A stretch of DNA of 64,000 nt from Allonocardiopsis opalescens (GCF_003002095.1 NZ_PVZC01000004.1:248001-312000), one strand, 5' to 3'. Counted from the first letter of the stretch, positions 17,805 to 27,702 are shown. Notes: a model not told the origin generated them from the sequence alone. Numbers and translations: made by a program.

Positions 17805-19025
17805 ATGAGACCGCTGCGGAACCAGGTCCGGCGCTACGCATGGGGGTCGCCGACCGCCATTCCCGCGCTGCTCGGCGCCGAGTCCGACGGCGGGCCGCAG
17901 GCCGAGCTGTGGCTGGGGGCGCATCCGGGGGCGCCGAGCGAGGTGGTCGGCGACGACGTGCCGGGCGGCGTCCAGCCGCTGGACGCCTATATCGCGGCCG
18001 ACCCCGCGGGCACGCTGGGCGCGGCCACGGCCGAGCGCTTCGGCGCGCGGCTGCCGTTCCTGCTGAAGCTGCTCGCCGCCGAGCAGCCGCTGTCGCTGCA
18101 GGCGCACCCCGACGAGGCCCGCGCCCGCGCCGGCTACGCCGCCGAGGAGGACGCCGGCGTGCCGCGCGACGCTGCGCACCGCAACTACCGCGACCCCCAC
18201 CACAAGCCGGAGATGGTGGTGGCGCTGGAGCCCTTCGAGGCGCTGTGCGGCTTCCGCGACCCCGCGCGGGTGCGCGAAGCGCTCGCCGGACTCGACGCGC
18301 CGCTGGCGGCGGCGCTGCGCGAGGACCTGGCCGCCGAGCGGCCCGACGCCGCGCTCCGCGCGGCCTTCACCCGGCTGCTGACCCTGCCGGAGGAGGGCCG
18401 CGCCGGACTGGTGGCGCAGGTCGTCGACGGCTGCCGGGCCCGGCTGGGCGCCGGCTCCGGAGACGCCCACGACCGGTGCGTGTCGGAGCTGGCCGAGCGC
18501 TACCCGGGCGACCCGGGCGCCGTGGCGGCATTCCTGCTGAACCTGGTCACCCTCGCCCCGGGGGAGGCGCTGTTCCTGCCGGCCGGCAATGTCCACGCCT
18601 ACCTGCGGGGCACCGGCGTGGAGATCATGGCGGGCTCCGACAACGTGCTGCGGGCCGGGCTGACCGGCAAGCACGTCGACCCCGCCGAACTCCTCGACGT
18701 CGTCGACTTCGCGGTGCTGCCGGTGCCGTACGTGGAGCCGCGGAAGCTCCCCGGCGGGCTGGAGTACCGCCCGGGCGCTGCGGAGTTCGCGCTGCGGATC
18801 GTCGACCTGGACGCCGCCGTGCCCGAGACCCTGCCCGAGGGCGGCCCCGCCGTGGTGCTGGTCCTGGACGGAGCCGCCCTGCTGCGTTCGTCCTCGGGCG
18901 GCGAACTGCTGCTCGAACGGGGCTCCTCGGCCTTCCTGGACGCCGCCGACGGCCCGGTCACGGCGACCGGCTCCGGCCGGATGGTGGCCGCCTCGGTGCC
19001 GCAGGACGCCGACCCGGCGGCCTGA
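17805..19025 (+). CDS. manA: Mannose-6-phosphate isomerase, class I
   Basis: The enzyme is 406 residues long and interconverts fructose-6-P and mannose-6-P, feeding GDP-mannose and mannosylated cell-envelope components. Zinc-site motifs are LQAHPDEA and HHKPEMVVALEPFEALCGF, with the C-terminal cupin half (LPAGNVHAYLRGTGVEIMAGSDN). The ATG is 203 bp from the divergent hydrolase. No mannose operon surrounds it, but a polyprenol-phosphate mannosyltransferase lies at 35.6 kb. Confidence 0.95.
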   Translation: MRPLRNQVRRYAWGSPTAIPALLGAESDGGPQAELWLGAHPGAPSEVVGDDVPGGVQPLDAYIAADPAGTLGAATAERFGARLPFLLKLLAAEQPLSLQAHPDEARARAGYAAEEDAGVPRDAAHRNYRDPHHKPEMVVALEPFEALCGFRDPARVREALAGLDAPLAAALREDLAAERPDAALRAAFTRLLTLPEEGRAGLVAQVVDGCRARLGAGSGDAHDRCVSELAERYPGDPGAVAAFLLNLVTLAPGEALFLPAGNVHAYLRGTGVEIMAGSDNVLRAGLTGKHVDPAELLDVVDFAVLPVPYVEPRKLPGGLEYRPGAAEFALRIVDLDAAVPETLPEGGPAVVLVLDGAALLRSSSGGELLLERGSSAFLDAADGPVTATGSGRMVAASVPQDADPAA

Positions 19026-19623
19026 TCCGGCCCGGGGGCCGCGGCCGCCGGCGCGAGCGGCGTGCCTTTCCCGGCCCTCGGCGGCTTCGGACCGACGACG
19101 TCCCGCCGGAGTCACTCGGCGCCGCAGTCCTGGCCGGTGCCGCCGCGCCGGGCCCCGTCTCGCGGCCTCGCACCTGAGATCCGCCCCGGCGGACGGGCCG
19201 GTGCGGCGAGGAGTGGATCCAGACCGCCGCCGCCGACTCTCAGCCGTCGGATGCGGCGGTCCGCTCAACTGCGGCACGGCATGGGAATGGTCGGCGGACA
19301 TCGAGGGTGCCTCGTCCTCGACCTTCGACCGGTCGCCGGCCCCGGGCTCCGCCATGCGGGCCTTGGAAGGGTTGTCCTGCCGTTACTCTCGGCCCGAACG
19401 GACGCGGGCCCCGTGCCGCCGACCGACGCGGCCGTCCGGTGCGCCCGTGCCATGGGACGCGGACGCCGCTCGGCCGCGAGGCGGCCGCGCGGCGTGTCCG
19501 CTTGAGTGGGCCGTCGCGTCGGAACGCCGGCGCCACCGGCAGGCGGGGCGCGTCTCCGCGCGTCCCGGAACCGTGCGGAGCGCCGGCCCGTCACGCCGTC
19601 CGGACGGTGGCACCGCCGGCCGC
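19026..19623. other. Gene-free stretch (598 bp)
   Basis: The stretch lies between convergent manA and thpR. No credible gene, RNA or canonical terminator was seen in the high-GC sequence. Confidence 0.5.
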
Positions 19624-20184
19624 TCAGCCCGCGGTGGCGAGTGGGAGGCGTTCGAGGGCCTGGTAGCGGGGGAGTCCCTGCGGGGACGGCTGCGGGTTGG
19701 TGCGCACCAGCAGGACCTCGGTGGCGCGCCACTCGGGTCCCCGGTAGCCGGACAGGGCGGCGAGTTGCCGGTCGAGCGGTGCCGGGTCGCGGTCGGTGGT
19801 GCGGGCGAGGGTGATGTGCGGCCGGTACGGGCGCAGGTCCCTGCGCGCGTCGGCCGGGATGGCCGCTTCGCGGACGGCGCCGGCCAGCGCGTGCGCGGCG
19901 GGGACTTCGCCGGCGAGTCCGGCCCAGAGCACGCGGCCGCCGAAGTGCCCGGCGCCCTCGATCGCCGCGGTGAACGGCGGGTGGCGGGACACGGCGCCCG
20001 CGATGCGGGCCGCCAGTTCGGGGACCTGCTCGTCCGCGACCTCGCCGAAGTAGGCGACGGTCAGGTGCCACCAGTCGGGGTCCGCCCAGCGCAGCCGCGC
20101 GGGCTCGCGCGGTACGGGGGCGAGCGCGGCGCGCAGGTGCTCGCGGGCGTCGCCGGAGGGCAGCACGGCGGTGAACAGGCGCAC
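19624..20184 (-). CDS. thpR: RNA 2',3'-cyclic phosphodiesterase (2'-5' RNA ligase family)
   Basis: The protein is 186 residues long with the two HxTx motifs of the 2H phosphoesterase family: HLTV at residues 40-43 and HITL at 123-126. Family enzymes open 2',3'-cyclic phosphates on RNA ends. It lies 2 bp downstream of a methyltransferase gene, forming an operon. The N-terminus MRLFTAVLP is family-typical. Confidence 0.9.
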   Translation of the reverse strand: MRLFTAVLPSGDAREHLRAALAPVPREPARLRWADPDWWHLTVAYFGEVADEQVPELAARIAGAVSRHPPFTAAIEGAGHFGGRVLWAGLAGEVPAAHALAGAVREAAIPADARRDLRPYRPHITLARTTDRDPAPLDRQLAALSGYRGPEWRATEVLLVRTNPQPSPQGLPRYQALERLPLATAG

Positions 20185-20186
20185 GG

Positions 20187-20981
20187 CTACCGGCGCACGC
20201 CGCGCAGGGTGATGGTGACCAGCGGCAGGTCGAAGGGCACGTCGTCGCCGCCGGAGTGCTCGCGCAGGAAGGAGTGGACCCGGTCGGTCACGGCGGCCGC
20301 TTCGGCCGGGTCGCGCAGGACGTGCCGCGAGTGGGTGCGGACGGTCTCGGTCAGGCTGTCGGCCGTCCGGGGGAAGAGGTGGTCGAACTCGGCCCGTTCC
20401 GGTCCGTCGAACAGCGGGTGGGGCGGCAGCAGGACGGCGTCGCCGCGGATGCTCAGCATCTGGTCGTGGCGGCTGAGCCGGCCGTACTCGGCGACCCAGG
20501 GGTGGCGGAGGTCGTCGGCGTAGTTGTTGAAGGTGGCCAGCACGCCGCCGGGGGCCAGCACGCGGGCGATCTCGGGCAGTGCGCGCTCGGTGTCGAACCA
20601 GTGCACGGCCTGCCCGACCACGACGGCGTCGACGCCGCCGTCGGGCAGCGGGATCGCCTCCGCGGTGCCGCGCAGCGCGCGCACGCCGGGCAGGCGGCGC
20701 ACGAGTTCGGCGCGCATCTCGTCGTCGGGCTCGACGGCGGTGACGAAACCGGCGCGCGGGACGGCGGAGCCCGCGGTCCCGAGCAGGGTTTCGGTCAGCT
20801 TGCCGGTGCCCGCGGCGAGGTCGAGCACGCGCAGCGGCCCGCGGTCGCGCACCGGCTCCAGCGCCCAGGCCAGCGCGGCGCTCGGGTAGTCGGGGCGGTG
20901 CTCGGCGTAGAGGGCGGCGACGGTGCCGAAGGACCGCGCCCGCCGCGCACGGTCGCCATCGCCCGAATCGGTTCCGCTCAC
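20187..20981 (-). CDS. Class I SAM-dependent methyltransferase
   Basis: A 264-residue protein with motif I VLDLAAGTGKLT (residues ~50-61), an acidic residue at VTAVEPDDEM, GTAEAIPLPDGGVDAVVVGQ (motif II-III) and APGGVLATFNNY. It resembles Methyltransf_11-type enzymes acting on small molecules. GTG 20981 gives a ~30-residue lead before the fold; no strong ribosome site is visible. Operonic with thpR. Substrate unknown. Confidence 0.88.
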   Translation of the reverse strand: MSGTDSGDGDRARRARSFGTVAALYAEHRPDYPSAALAWALEPVRDRGPLRVLDLAAGTGKLTETLLGTAGSAVPRAGFVTAVEPDDEMRAELVRRLPGVRALRGTAEAIPLPDGGVDAVVVGQAVHWFDTERALPEIARVLAPGGVLATFNNYADDLRHPWVAEYGRLSRHDQMLSIRGDAVLLPPHPLFDGPERAEFDHLFPRTADSLTETVRTHSRHVLRDPAEAAAVTDRVHSFLREHSGGDDVPFDLPLVTITLRGVRR

Positions 20982-21242
20982 GCCGCCAGCCTAGTGATCG
21001 TTGGTCTCCGTGCCGTTCCCCGGGGGTGGTGGACGTGTGCCCGGCGACGGCGCCGCCCGAAGCGGCCGTTCGGAACCGGACCGCGGCGGCGCGGCCGGAA
21101 GCCCACCCTCTCGCCTACAGGACGCGTCCGGCTCCCCTCGCACCGGCCGCTCACCGCCGATCGCCGGATTCGGTCGACCGGAACGTGACGCGGCTCATCC
21201 GCCACCCCGCATTGCGCCGCGCCCGATGACCCTTCTAGCCTA

Positions 21243-21261
21243 TTAGGTAAACCTCACCTAA
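21243..21261. promoter_or_regulatory. Iron box (IdeR/DmdR/DtxR-type operator)
   Basis: TTAGGTAAACCTCACCTAA closely matches the 19-bp DtxR-family consensus (TTAGGTTAGGCTAACCTAA): both outer hexamers TTAGGT/ACCTAA are perfect. It is 62 bp upstream of the binding-protein start, so iron-loaded regulator would repress the uptake operon. Confidence 0.9.
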
Positions 21262-21322
21262 CCCATGGCGGCATGCCCGGGAACGGGTGGGGGATCCCCT
21301 GCTGAGATCGAGGTGCCTCCGC

Positions 21323-22339
21323 ATGCGTTCACGACGTCGCTTCGCCGCGGTGATGGCCGGTACGGCCGCCGTCGCCCTCACCGCGTGCGGCGCCCCCGCC
21401 GAGTCCGGCGGCGCCGATGCCGCCGCCGGCGAGCCCATCGTCATCGAGCACGCGCTCGGCACCACGACCATCCCCGGGCCGCCCCAGCGGGTCGCCACCG
21501 TGAACTGGGCCAACCACGAGGTGCCGCTCGCGCTCGGTGTGGTGCCGGTGGGGATGGCGGCGGCCGACTTCGGCGATGACGACGGCGACGGCTTGCTGCC
21601 GTGGGTCGAGGAGCGGATCGAGGAACTCGGCGCCGAGGTGCCGGTGCTGTTCAGCGAGACCGACGGCATCGACTTCGAAGCGGTGGCCGACACCGACCCC
21701 GACGTGATCCTGGCCGCCTACTCCGGCCTCACCCAGGAGGACTACGACACCCTCAGCGAGATCGCGCCGGTCGTCGCCTACCCCGAGGCGCCCTGGGCGA
21801 CGTCCTGGCGCGACGTCATCCGCCTCAACAGCCAGGCGCTCGGGCTGGCGGCCGAAGGCGAGGAGCTCGTCGCCGACCTCGACCGGCAGATCGCCGACGC
21901 CGTCGGCGAGCACCCCGAACTCGAAGGGGCGTCGACGATGTTCCTCACGCACGTCGACACGGCCGACCTGAGCACCGTCAACTTCTACACCGCCAACGAC
22001 ACCCGCGCCGCGTTCTTCGAGGACCTCGGCCTCAGCACACCGGAGTCGGTCGCCGAGGCGTCGGCCTCCGGCGAGTTCTCCGGCAGCGTCAGCGCCGAGC
22101 AGGTCGACCGCTTCGACGACGTCGACATCATCGTCACCTACGGCGACCAGGCCCTCGTCGACACGCTCGAAGCGGACCCGCTGCTCTCCCAGACGCCCGC
22201 CATCGCCAATGACGCCGTCGTCTTCCTCGACGGCTCCGGCCCGCTCGGCACCGCCGCGAACCCGACGCCGCTGGCCATCCCGTTCGTGCTCGACGAGTAC
22301 GTGGCGCTGCTCGCCGAGGCCGCCGCACGGGCGCAGTGA
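21323..22339 (+). CDS. Iron-siderophore ABC transporter substrate-binding lipoprotein
   Basis: The product is 338 residues long. The lipobox LTAC places the acylated cysteine at residue 22, after an RRR n-region and a hydrophobic core. The mature part is a FecB/TroA-like fold: PQRVATVNWANHEVPLALGV, PDVILAAYSGLTQEDYDTLS and IVTYGDQALVDTL. ATG 21323 follows GAGG at 21310-21313. The iron box at 21243 and two FecCD permeases downstream define a siderophore uptake operon. The ligand is not deducible. Confidence 0.94.
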   Translation: MRSRRRFAAVMAGTAAVALTACGAPAESGGADAAAGEPIVIEHALGTTTIPGPPQRVATVNWANHEVPLALGVVPVGMAAADFGDDDGDGLLPWVEERIEELGAEVPVLFSETDGIDFEAVADTDPDVILAAYSGLTQEDYDTLSEIAPVVAYPEAPWATSWRDVIRLNSQALGLAAEGEELVADLDRQIADAVGEHPELEGASTMFLTHVDTADLSTVNFYTANDTRAAFFEDLGLSTPESVAEASASGEFSGSVSAEQVDRFDDVDIIVTYGDQALVDTLEADPLLSQTPAIANDAVVFLDGSGPLGTAANPTPLAIPFVLDEYVALLAEAAARAQ

Positions 22340-23394
22340 CGGCCGAGGTGACGGGCACCGCCGCCACCGCCCCGCCCCCGGGCGCCGCCGCCGTGCGGCG
22401 CCCGGCGCGGGTGCGGCTGCTGTGGCTGCTCGCCCTGGCGGCCGCGCTGGCCGCCTGCTGTGCGGCCTCGCTCGCCGTGGGTTCGCGCGACGTGCCGCTC
22501 GACCAGCTGGCCGCGGCGCTCGGCGGCTCGTCCGACAACCTCGACCAGGCGGCGGTGGCCACCCGCGTCCCGCGCACCGTGCTGGCGCTCGTCGTCGGCG
22601 CCGCGCTCGGGCTCGCGGGCGCGGTCATGCAGGGCGTGACGCGCAACCCGCTGGCCGATCCCGGGGTGCTCGGCGTCAACATGGGCGCCTCCCTCGCCGT
22701 GGTGACCGGCATCGCCTGGTTCGGGCTGTGGACGGCCGACGGTTTCATCTGGGCGGCGATCCTCGGCGCGGGGCTCACCTCGGTGTTCGTCTACGCGGTC
22801 GGCTCGCTCGGCCGGGGCGGGGCGACACCGCTGAAGCTGGCGCTGGCCGGGGTGGCGACCTCGGCCGCGTTCACCTCCTTCATCACCGCGGTCGTGCTGC
22901 CGAGGGGCGACATCGCCGACGGCGTGCGCTCGTGGCAGATCGGCGGCGTCGGCGGTGCGCGCTTCGACACCATCGAGCACGCGCTGCCCTTCCTCGCCGC
23001 CGGGGCGGTCGTGTGCCTGCTCGCCGCGCGGCCGCTGAACTCCCTCGCGCTCGGCGACGAACTCGCCGCCGGACTCGGCGAACGCGTCGCGCTCACCCGG
23101 GGGCTCGCCTGGCTCGGCTCCGTGCTGCTGTGCGGCGCGTCGACGGCGGTCGCCGGGCCGATCGGCTTCGTCGGACTCGTCGTGCCGCACCTGTGCCGGC
23201 TGCTCGTCGGCGTCGACCACCGCTGGCTGCTGCCGTACTCCGCGCTCGCGGGTGCCGCGCTGCTCACCGTCTCCGACGTGCTCGGCCGCATCATTGCACG
23301 GCCCGAGGAGCTGGACGTCGGCATCATCACCGCCCTCGTGGGCGCGCCCTTCTTCATCGCCATCGTCCGCCGCCGCAAGACGAGGGCGCTGTGA
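22336..23394 (+). CDS. Iron-siderophore ABC transporter permease (FecCD family)
   Basis: This 352-residue integral membrane protein has about nine to ten hydrophobic segments and the family signatures RVPRTVLALVVGAALGLAGA, MQGVTRNPLADPGVLGVNMG and GPIGFVGLVVPHLCRLLVG (the coupling helix towards the ATPase). The GTG start overlaps the binding-protein stop (GTGA). It forms a heterodimer with the next gene. Confidence 0.95.
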   Translation: MTAEVTGTAATAPPPGAAAVRRPARVRLLWLLALAAALAACCAASLAVGSRDVPLDQLAAALGGSSDNLDQAAVATRVPRTVLALVVGAALGLAGAVMQGVTRNPLADPGVLGVNMGASLAVVTGIAWFGLWTADGFIWAAILGAGLTSVFVYAVGSLGRGGATPLKLALAGVATSAAFTSFITAVVLPRGDIADGVRSWQIGGVGGARFDTIEHALPFLAAGAVVCLLAARPLNSLALGDELAAGLGERVALTRGLAWLGSVLLCGASTAVAGPIGFVGLVVPHLCRLLVGVDHRWLLPYSALAGAALLTVSDVLGRIIARPEELDVGIITALVGAPFFIAIVRRRKTRAL

Positions 23395-24443
23395 CCGGCG
23401 CGCTCGCCACCCGGGAGGCCGCGGTCGCCGCCGTCGCTCGCGGACGCGCCCGCAGGGACCGCCGCCGGCGGACCGTCATGGTGCTGCTGGCGCTGCTCGT
23501 CGCCGCCGTCTTCGCCACCACGCTCATGGTGGGCAGGACCTTCTACCCGCCGGCCGACGTCGTGCGGGTGGTCCTGGGCGAGGACGTGCCCGGGGCGGGC
23601 TTCACCGTCGGCAGGCTGCGGCTGCCGCGCGCCGTGCTCGCGGTCATCGCCGGCGTCTGCTTCGGACTCGGCGGCGCCACCTTCCAGACGATGCTGCGCA
23701 ACCCGCTGGCGAGCCCCGACATCATCGGCATCAGCTCCGGCGCGAGCGCCGCCGCCGCCTTCGCCATCGTCATCCTGGGGCTCGGCGGGCCGCCGGTGTC
23801 GGTCTTCGCCATCGCCGCCGGCCTGGGGATCGCGCTGCTGGTCTACCTGCTGTCCTACCGCGGCGGCGTCGCCGACACCCGGCTGGTCCTGATCGGCATC
23901 GGGGTCGGCGTGATGCTGGACAGCGTCACCGTCTACGTGCTCAGCAGGGCGCCGCAATGGGAGCTCCAGGAGGCGCTGCGCTGGCTGACCGGCAGCCTCA
24001 ACGGCTCCACCTGGGCGGGCGTGCTGCCGGTGCTGCTCGCCCTGGCCGTGCTCGGGCCGGTGCTGCTCAGCCGCTCGCGCGCGCTGTCGGTGCTGCGGTT
24101 CGGCGACGACACCGCCGCGGCGCTGGGGGTGCGGGTGGAGCGCACCCGGGTGCTGCTCATCGTCGCCGCCGTCGGCCTCATCTCCTTCGCCACCGCCGCG
24201 ACGGGGCCGATCGCGTTCCTCGCCTTCCTGTCCGGCCCGATCGCCACCCGCCTGACCGGACCGCACGGCTCGCCGCTGGTCCCCGCGGCGCTCGTCGGCG
24301 CGCTGCTGGTACTGGTCGCCGACCTCGTCGGCCAGTTCGCCTTCGGCACCCGCTACCCGGTCGGCGTCGTCACGGGTGTGCTGGGCGCGCCGTACCTGCT
24401 CTACCTCATCGTCCGCGCCAACCGCTCCGGCGGCTCGCTGTGA
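23391..24443 (+). CDS. Iron-siderophore ABC transporter permease (FecCD family), second subunit
   Basis: The second FecCD-type permease is 350 residues long: RLPRAVLAVIAGVCFGLGGA, MLRNPLASPDIIGISSGASA and GPIAFLAFLSGPIATRLTG. The GTG start overlaps the previous stop by 4 bp. A cognate FecE-type ATPase is expected next but is absent; an RDD protein follows instead. A housekeeping ATPase encoded elsewhere must then energise the transporter. Confidence 0.95.
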   Translation: MTGALATREAAVAAVARGRARRDRRRRTVMVLLALLVAAVFATTLMVGRTFYPPADVVRVVLGEDVPGAGFTVGRLRLPRAVLAVIAGVCFGLGGATFQTMLRNPLASPDIIGISSGASAAAAFAIVILGLGGPPVSVFAIAAGLGIALLVYLLSYRGGVADTRLVLIGIGVGVMLDSVTVYVLSRAPQWELQEALRWLTGSLNGSTWAGVLPVLLALAVLGPVLLSRSRALSVLRFGDDTAAALGVRVERTRVLLIVAAVGLISFATAATGPIAFLAFLSGPIATRLTGPHGSPLVPAALVGALLVLVADLVGQFAFGTRYPVGVVTGVLGAPYLLYLIVRANRSGGSL

Positions 24444-24480
24444 CCGCGGCCGCGCGGCCCCGCTGGCAGACTGGGGGACC

Positions 24481-24966
24481 GTGACAGGAGCGGCCGACGA
24501 GACCGTCGCGGACCCGCCCAGGACCCGGGTGGTCGGCCGGCGGGTGGCCCAGGCGGCCCTCGACCACCTGCTGATCGGCTCCGCCGTGCTGGCCATGACC
24601 GTGCCGGCGCTGGTGGGAGTGCTCTACCTGGAGTCGCGCGGTGTGGAGCGGACGACCGCCGCCTACCTGGTGGGCGCGGTGCTCTTCGCGGCCGGGACGG
24701 CGGCCGACTGGTTCGTGCTGGCCTGGTGGCCGCACCGCCACGGCGGCCGCACCCCGGCGATGCGCCGGCTGGGGCTGCGCGTGCTCACCGAGACGGGCGA
24801 GGCGCCCCGGCTGCGCGCGCACACGCTGCGCTGGCTGCTGGGCGTGGTGGACTTCGCCTGCTACGGCCTGGTCGGGCTGGCGGTGATGCTCTGCACCCCG
24901 CAGCGGCAGCGGCTGGGCGACCTGGTGGCCCGCACCGTCGTGGTGCGCGCCCCCGTCCGCCGCTGA
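24481..24966 (+). CDS. RDD family membrane protein
   Basis: This 161-residue protein has the RDD layout: RRVAQAALDHLLIGSAVLAM with the Arg/Asp pair in the first membrane segment, a second segment (AAYLVGAVLFAAGTAADWF), a charged loop RTPAMRRLGLRVLTETGE and a third hydrophobic pair before RLGDLVARTVVV. Three to four membrane segments are visible. It begins 37 bp after the permease and may be co-transcribed, but RDD proteins are not siderophore components. Function unknown. Confidence 0.85.
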   Translation: MTGAADETVADPPRTRVVGRRVAQAALDHLLIGSAVLAMTVPALVGVLYLESRGVERTTAAYLVGAVLFAAGTAADWFVLAWWPHRHGGRTPAMRRLGLRVLTETGEAPRLRAHTLRWLLGVVDFACYGLVGLAVMLCTPQRQRLGDLVARTVVVRAPVRR

Positions 24967-24982
24967 GCCCGGCGGCTCAGCG
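24961..24982. terminator. Bidirectional hairpin between RDD and response-regulator genes
   Basis: CGCTGAGC (24961-24968) and GCTCAGCG (24975-24982) form a perfect 8-bp stem with 6-nt loop. Both stop codons lie within the stem. No T-tract. Confidence 0.55.
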
Positions 24983-25621
24983 CACCAGGCCGGTGCGCCA
25001 GGCCCAGATCGCCACCTCGGTGCGGTTGCGCACCCCCAGCTTGCGCTGCACCGCCATCAGGTGGCTCTTGACGGTGGGCAGCGAGATCACCAGGTCCCCG
25101 GCGATCTCGGCGTTGGTGCGGCCCCGGGCCACCGCCCGCGCCACCTCGCTCTCGCGGCGGGTGAGCGGCGGACGCGGCTCGCGGTCCTCGCCCCGGTCGG
25201 CGAAGCGGGCCAGCAGCCGGGTGGTGACCGACGGGGAGATCAGCGCGTCGCCCAGCGCGGCGGCGCGCACCGCCTCCACCAGCAGGGCGGGGCCGGCGTC
25301 CTTGAGCAGGAAGCCGCAGGCCCCGGCGCGCAGCGCGGCGTGCACGTTCTCGTCCATGTCGTAGCTGGTCACGACCACCACGCGCGGCGGCTCGGGCAGG
25401 TCGGACCCGGCCAGCAGCCGGGTGGCGCGCAGCCCGTCGACCACGGGCATCCGGATGTCCATCAGCACCACGTCGGGCCGGTGCTCGCGGGCCAGCCGGA
25501 CGGCCTCGGCGCCGTCGGCCGCCTCGGCCACCACCCGCAGGCCCGGCTCGGCGTCCAGGATCAGCCGGAAGCCCCGGCGCACCATCGCCTGGTCGTCGGC
25601 GACCAGCACGGTCGTCGTCAT
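24977..25621 (-). CDS. NarL/LuxR-type response regulator
   Basis: The protein is 214 residues long. The receiver domain has the acidic pair D9/D10, phospho-acceptor Asp55 in VVLMDIRMP and the conserved Lys in FLLKDAG. The C-terminal LuxR HTH is [20 protein letters not shown] to [20 protein letters not shown]. The ATG overlaps the histidine kinase stop by 4 bp, so it is the kinase's cognate partner. Confidence 0.95.
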
Positions 25622-26826
25622 CGCGGCCCCTCCCCGCGCTGGGCCAGCGGGAGGACCGCGGTCACCCGCCAGCGGTCCCGCCGGTGCGGCCCGGCGAACA
25701 GCGCCCCGCCGGCCTCCCGCAGCCGTTCGGCCATCCCCACCAGGCCGTAGCCGGCGGAGTCGCCGGGGCCGGGGGCGCCGGCACCGTCGCGGACCCCGTC
25801 GTTGGTGACCTCGACGACCAGCCGGTGCAGCACGAAGCGGCGCGCCACCCGGACCCGCACCGCGGTGAAGCTGCGCCCGGGGGCGTGCCGCCGGGCGTTG
25901 GTGAGCGATTCGGTCAGCACCCGCCGCACCGCCCGGGCGGCCGCGGCCGGCAGCTCCAGCCCGGCCACGCCGTCCAGCCGGACCTCGGCGAGGCCGTCGT
26001 CCGCGGCGGCGCGGCGCACGATCTCGGCGACTTCGGTGGCGACGGAGTCCTCCTCCGGCGGGGAGCGCAGCGCGCCGACGAGCCGGCGCAGCTCGGCCAG
26101 CGCCTCGGCGCCGGCCCGCTCGATCTCCAGGTAGCCCTCGGGCTCCCGGCCCGCCCGGCGCTCCAGCGACCCGGCCGCCTGGGCCAGCACCACGATCCCG
26201 GTCACATGGTGGGCGACCACGTCGTGCAGCTCGCGGGCCAGGCGCACCCGCTCGGCGTCCCGCGCCGCCAGCAGCAGCCGCCGCCACCGCGCGTCCAGCG
26301 CGCGCAGCGCCGAACCCGCCGCCACCGACACGCCCCACGCCGCCCACAGCGCCGGGTCGGGGAGCGGGGACAGGACCGTGACGGGGGCGTGCGGCAGCGT
26401 GGCGGCGATCACGGCGGCGCCGGCCGGCGCGACCGCGGTGAGCGCCTGGCGCGGGGGCAGCCGGCGGCAGGCCGCCCCGGTGAGCAGCGCCAGCGCGGCC
26501 AGTTCGGTCAGCTCCGGCGGGCGCTGCGGCAGCGCGCCGCCGGCCGCGACGGCGGCGCTCAGGCCCGACACCAGCAGCGACACCAGCGCCGTGCCCCCGC
26601 ACAGCGCCTCGATCCGGTCGGGGAAGCGGCGCCGCAGCACCGCGACCACGGCCGCCGCCGTGCCGATGGACGGCACCAGCGCAGCCAGCAGGGACGCCGA
26701 GCCCCCGCCGGGCGCTCCGGGGGCTGCGGCCGCCGACACGACGTCCAGGACCGCGCAGCCGAGGAGCACCGCCACCTCGGCCGCGAGCACGCCGGAGCGC
26801 CACCAGGCGCCCCCGGCTGCTGCCAT
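25618..26826 (-). CDS. NarL/DesK-type sensor histidine kinase
   Basis: A 402-residue membrane kinase. About five to six N-terminal hydrophobic segments precede the HisKA_3 motif [20 protein letters not shown] (phospho-His in ELHDVV), then [14 protein letters not shown] (N box) and [16 protein letters not shown] (G box). The start is uncertain: ATG 26826 places the first helix at the N-terminus, while a GTG at 26874 would add 16 residues. Signal unknown; it is coupled to the response regulator and divergent from a small membrane protein that may be a target. Confidence 0.92.
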
Positions 26827-27040
26827 CACCGGCCGAGCGGGCCGCGGCGAACCACCATGGCCATCATCATGCACCCGAATACCGGAGCCCGGAAATGGGG
26901 AATCCGCGCGGCGGCCGCGGCCGGTTCACACGAACGGGCAATTGCGGAGGTCCGTCGTTTCCGCAAATGCGGCCGGCCGGCCGCGCGGGCGCACCGGATC
27001 CGACTGTCGGCAAGCATACCGACCTCCGCATCCGGCGGCC

Positions 27041-27056
27041 TCATACGCAAGTATGA
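27041..27056. promoter_or_regulatory. Palindrome upstream of small membrane protein
   Basis: TCATAC and GTATGA flank GCAA as a perfect inverted repeat in an AT-richer patch about 100 bp upstream of the start at 27159. It is a plausible operator or transcript hairpin; the binder is unknown. Confidence 0.4.
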
Positions 27057-27158
27057 ACTTTCCACCCCGTCCGGCAGAGCTGAAATAAATCCCGACGCCC
27101 AGGGCAAGGGAACTCCCGTCCCGAACCAGAAAGCCATTCCTCGAGAAAGGGAGTCGAA

Positions 27159-27581
27159 ATGGCCTCCGACGTCGAAAGCGCAACGGACCGCGCCCGGCCC
27201 GCCCCGGTGAACGCCGCCTTCTTCCTGCTGCTGGCCAACATCGCCCTGGGCCTGGCCGCCGGCGCCGTCGCGCTGCTGGGCGGCGATCCCGCCGTGCGCA
27301 GCGTCGACGGCACCCTGCTGGGAGTCGCCTCCGGCATCTGGATCGTCGTCCTGCTGGTGGAGACCGGCCTCGCCTTCGCGATGCGCGGCGGCGCCAACTG
27401 GGCCCGCATCGTCCTGACCGCGCTGACCGCCCTGCAGGCGGGCGGCGTCGCCATGGAGGCGGTGCGCGGGAACCTGCTGACCGGCTCCGGCCTGGCCGGC
27501 CTGCTGGCACTGGCGCTCACCGCCACCGCCGTGGTCTTGATGTTCCGCCCGGAGTCCTCACGGTACTTCGCCCGGAAGTGA
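27159..27581 (+). CDS. Small four-helix membrane protein
   Basis: This 140-residue protein has four predicted membrane helices (from about NAAFFLLLANIALGLAAGAV to the segment before MFRPESSRYF). It resembles the small DoxX-like or DUF-type actinobacterial membrane proteins with a W-A-R motif between helices 2 and 3 (GANWARIVLT). The ATG follows AGGGAG. It is divergent from the sensor kinase operon, so it may be that system's output. No function can be assigned. Confidence 0.8.
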   Translation: MASDVESATDRARPAPVNAAFFLLLANIALGLAAGAVALLGGDPAVRSVDGTLLGVASGIWIVVLLVETGLAFAMRGGANWARIVLTALTALQAGGVAMEAVRGNLLTGSGLAGLLALALTATAVVLMFRPESSRYFARK

Positions 27582-27702
27582 CGGCCGCGGCCGCCCGGCC
27601 GCCCGGCCGCGCGGGCGCGCCGGGGCGGCCCGGCGGGACACCGGGGGCGCCGATGGAGCAGAATGCTCGGTGTTCCCGTCCGCCCCACCGGAGGCCCCGA
27701 CC

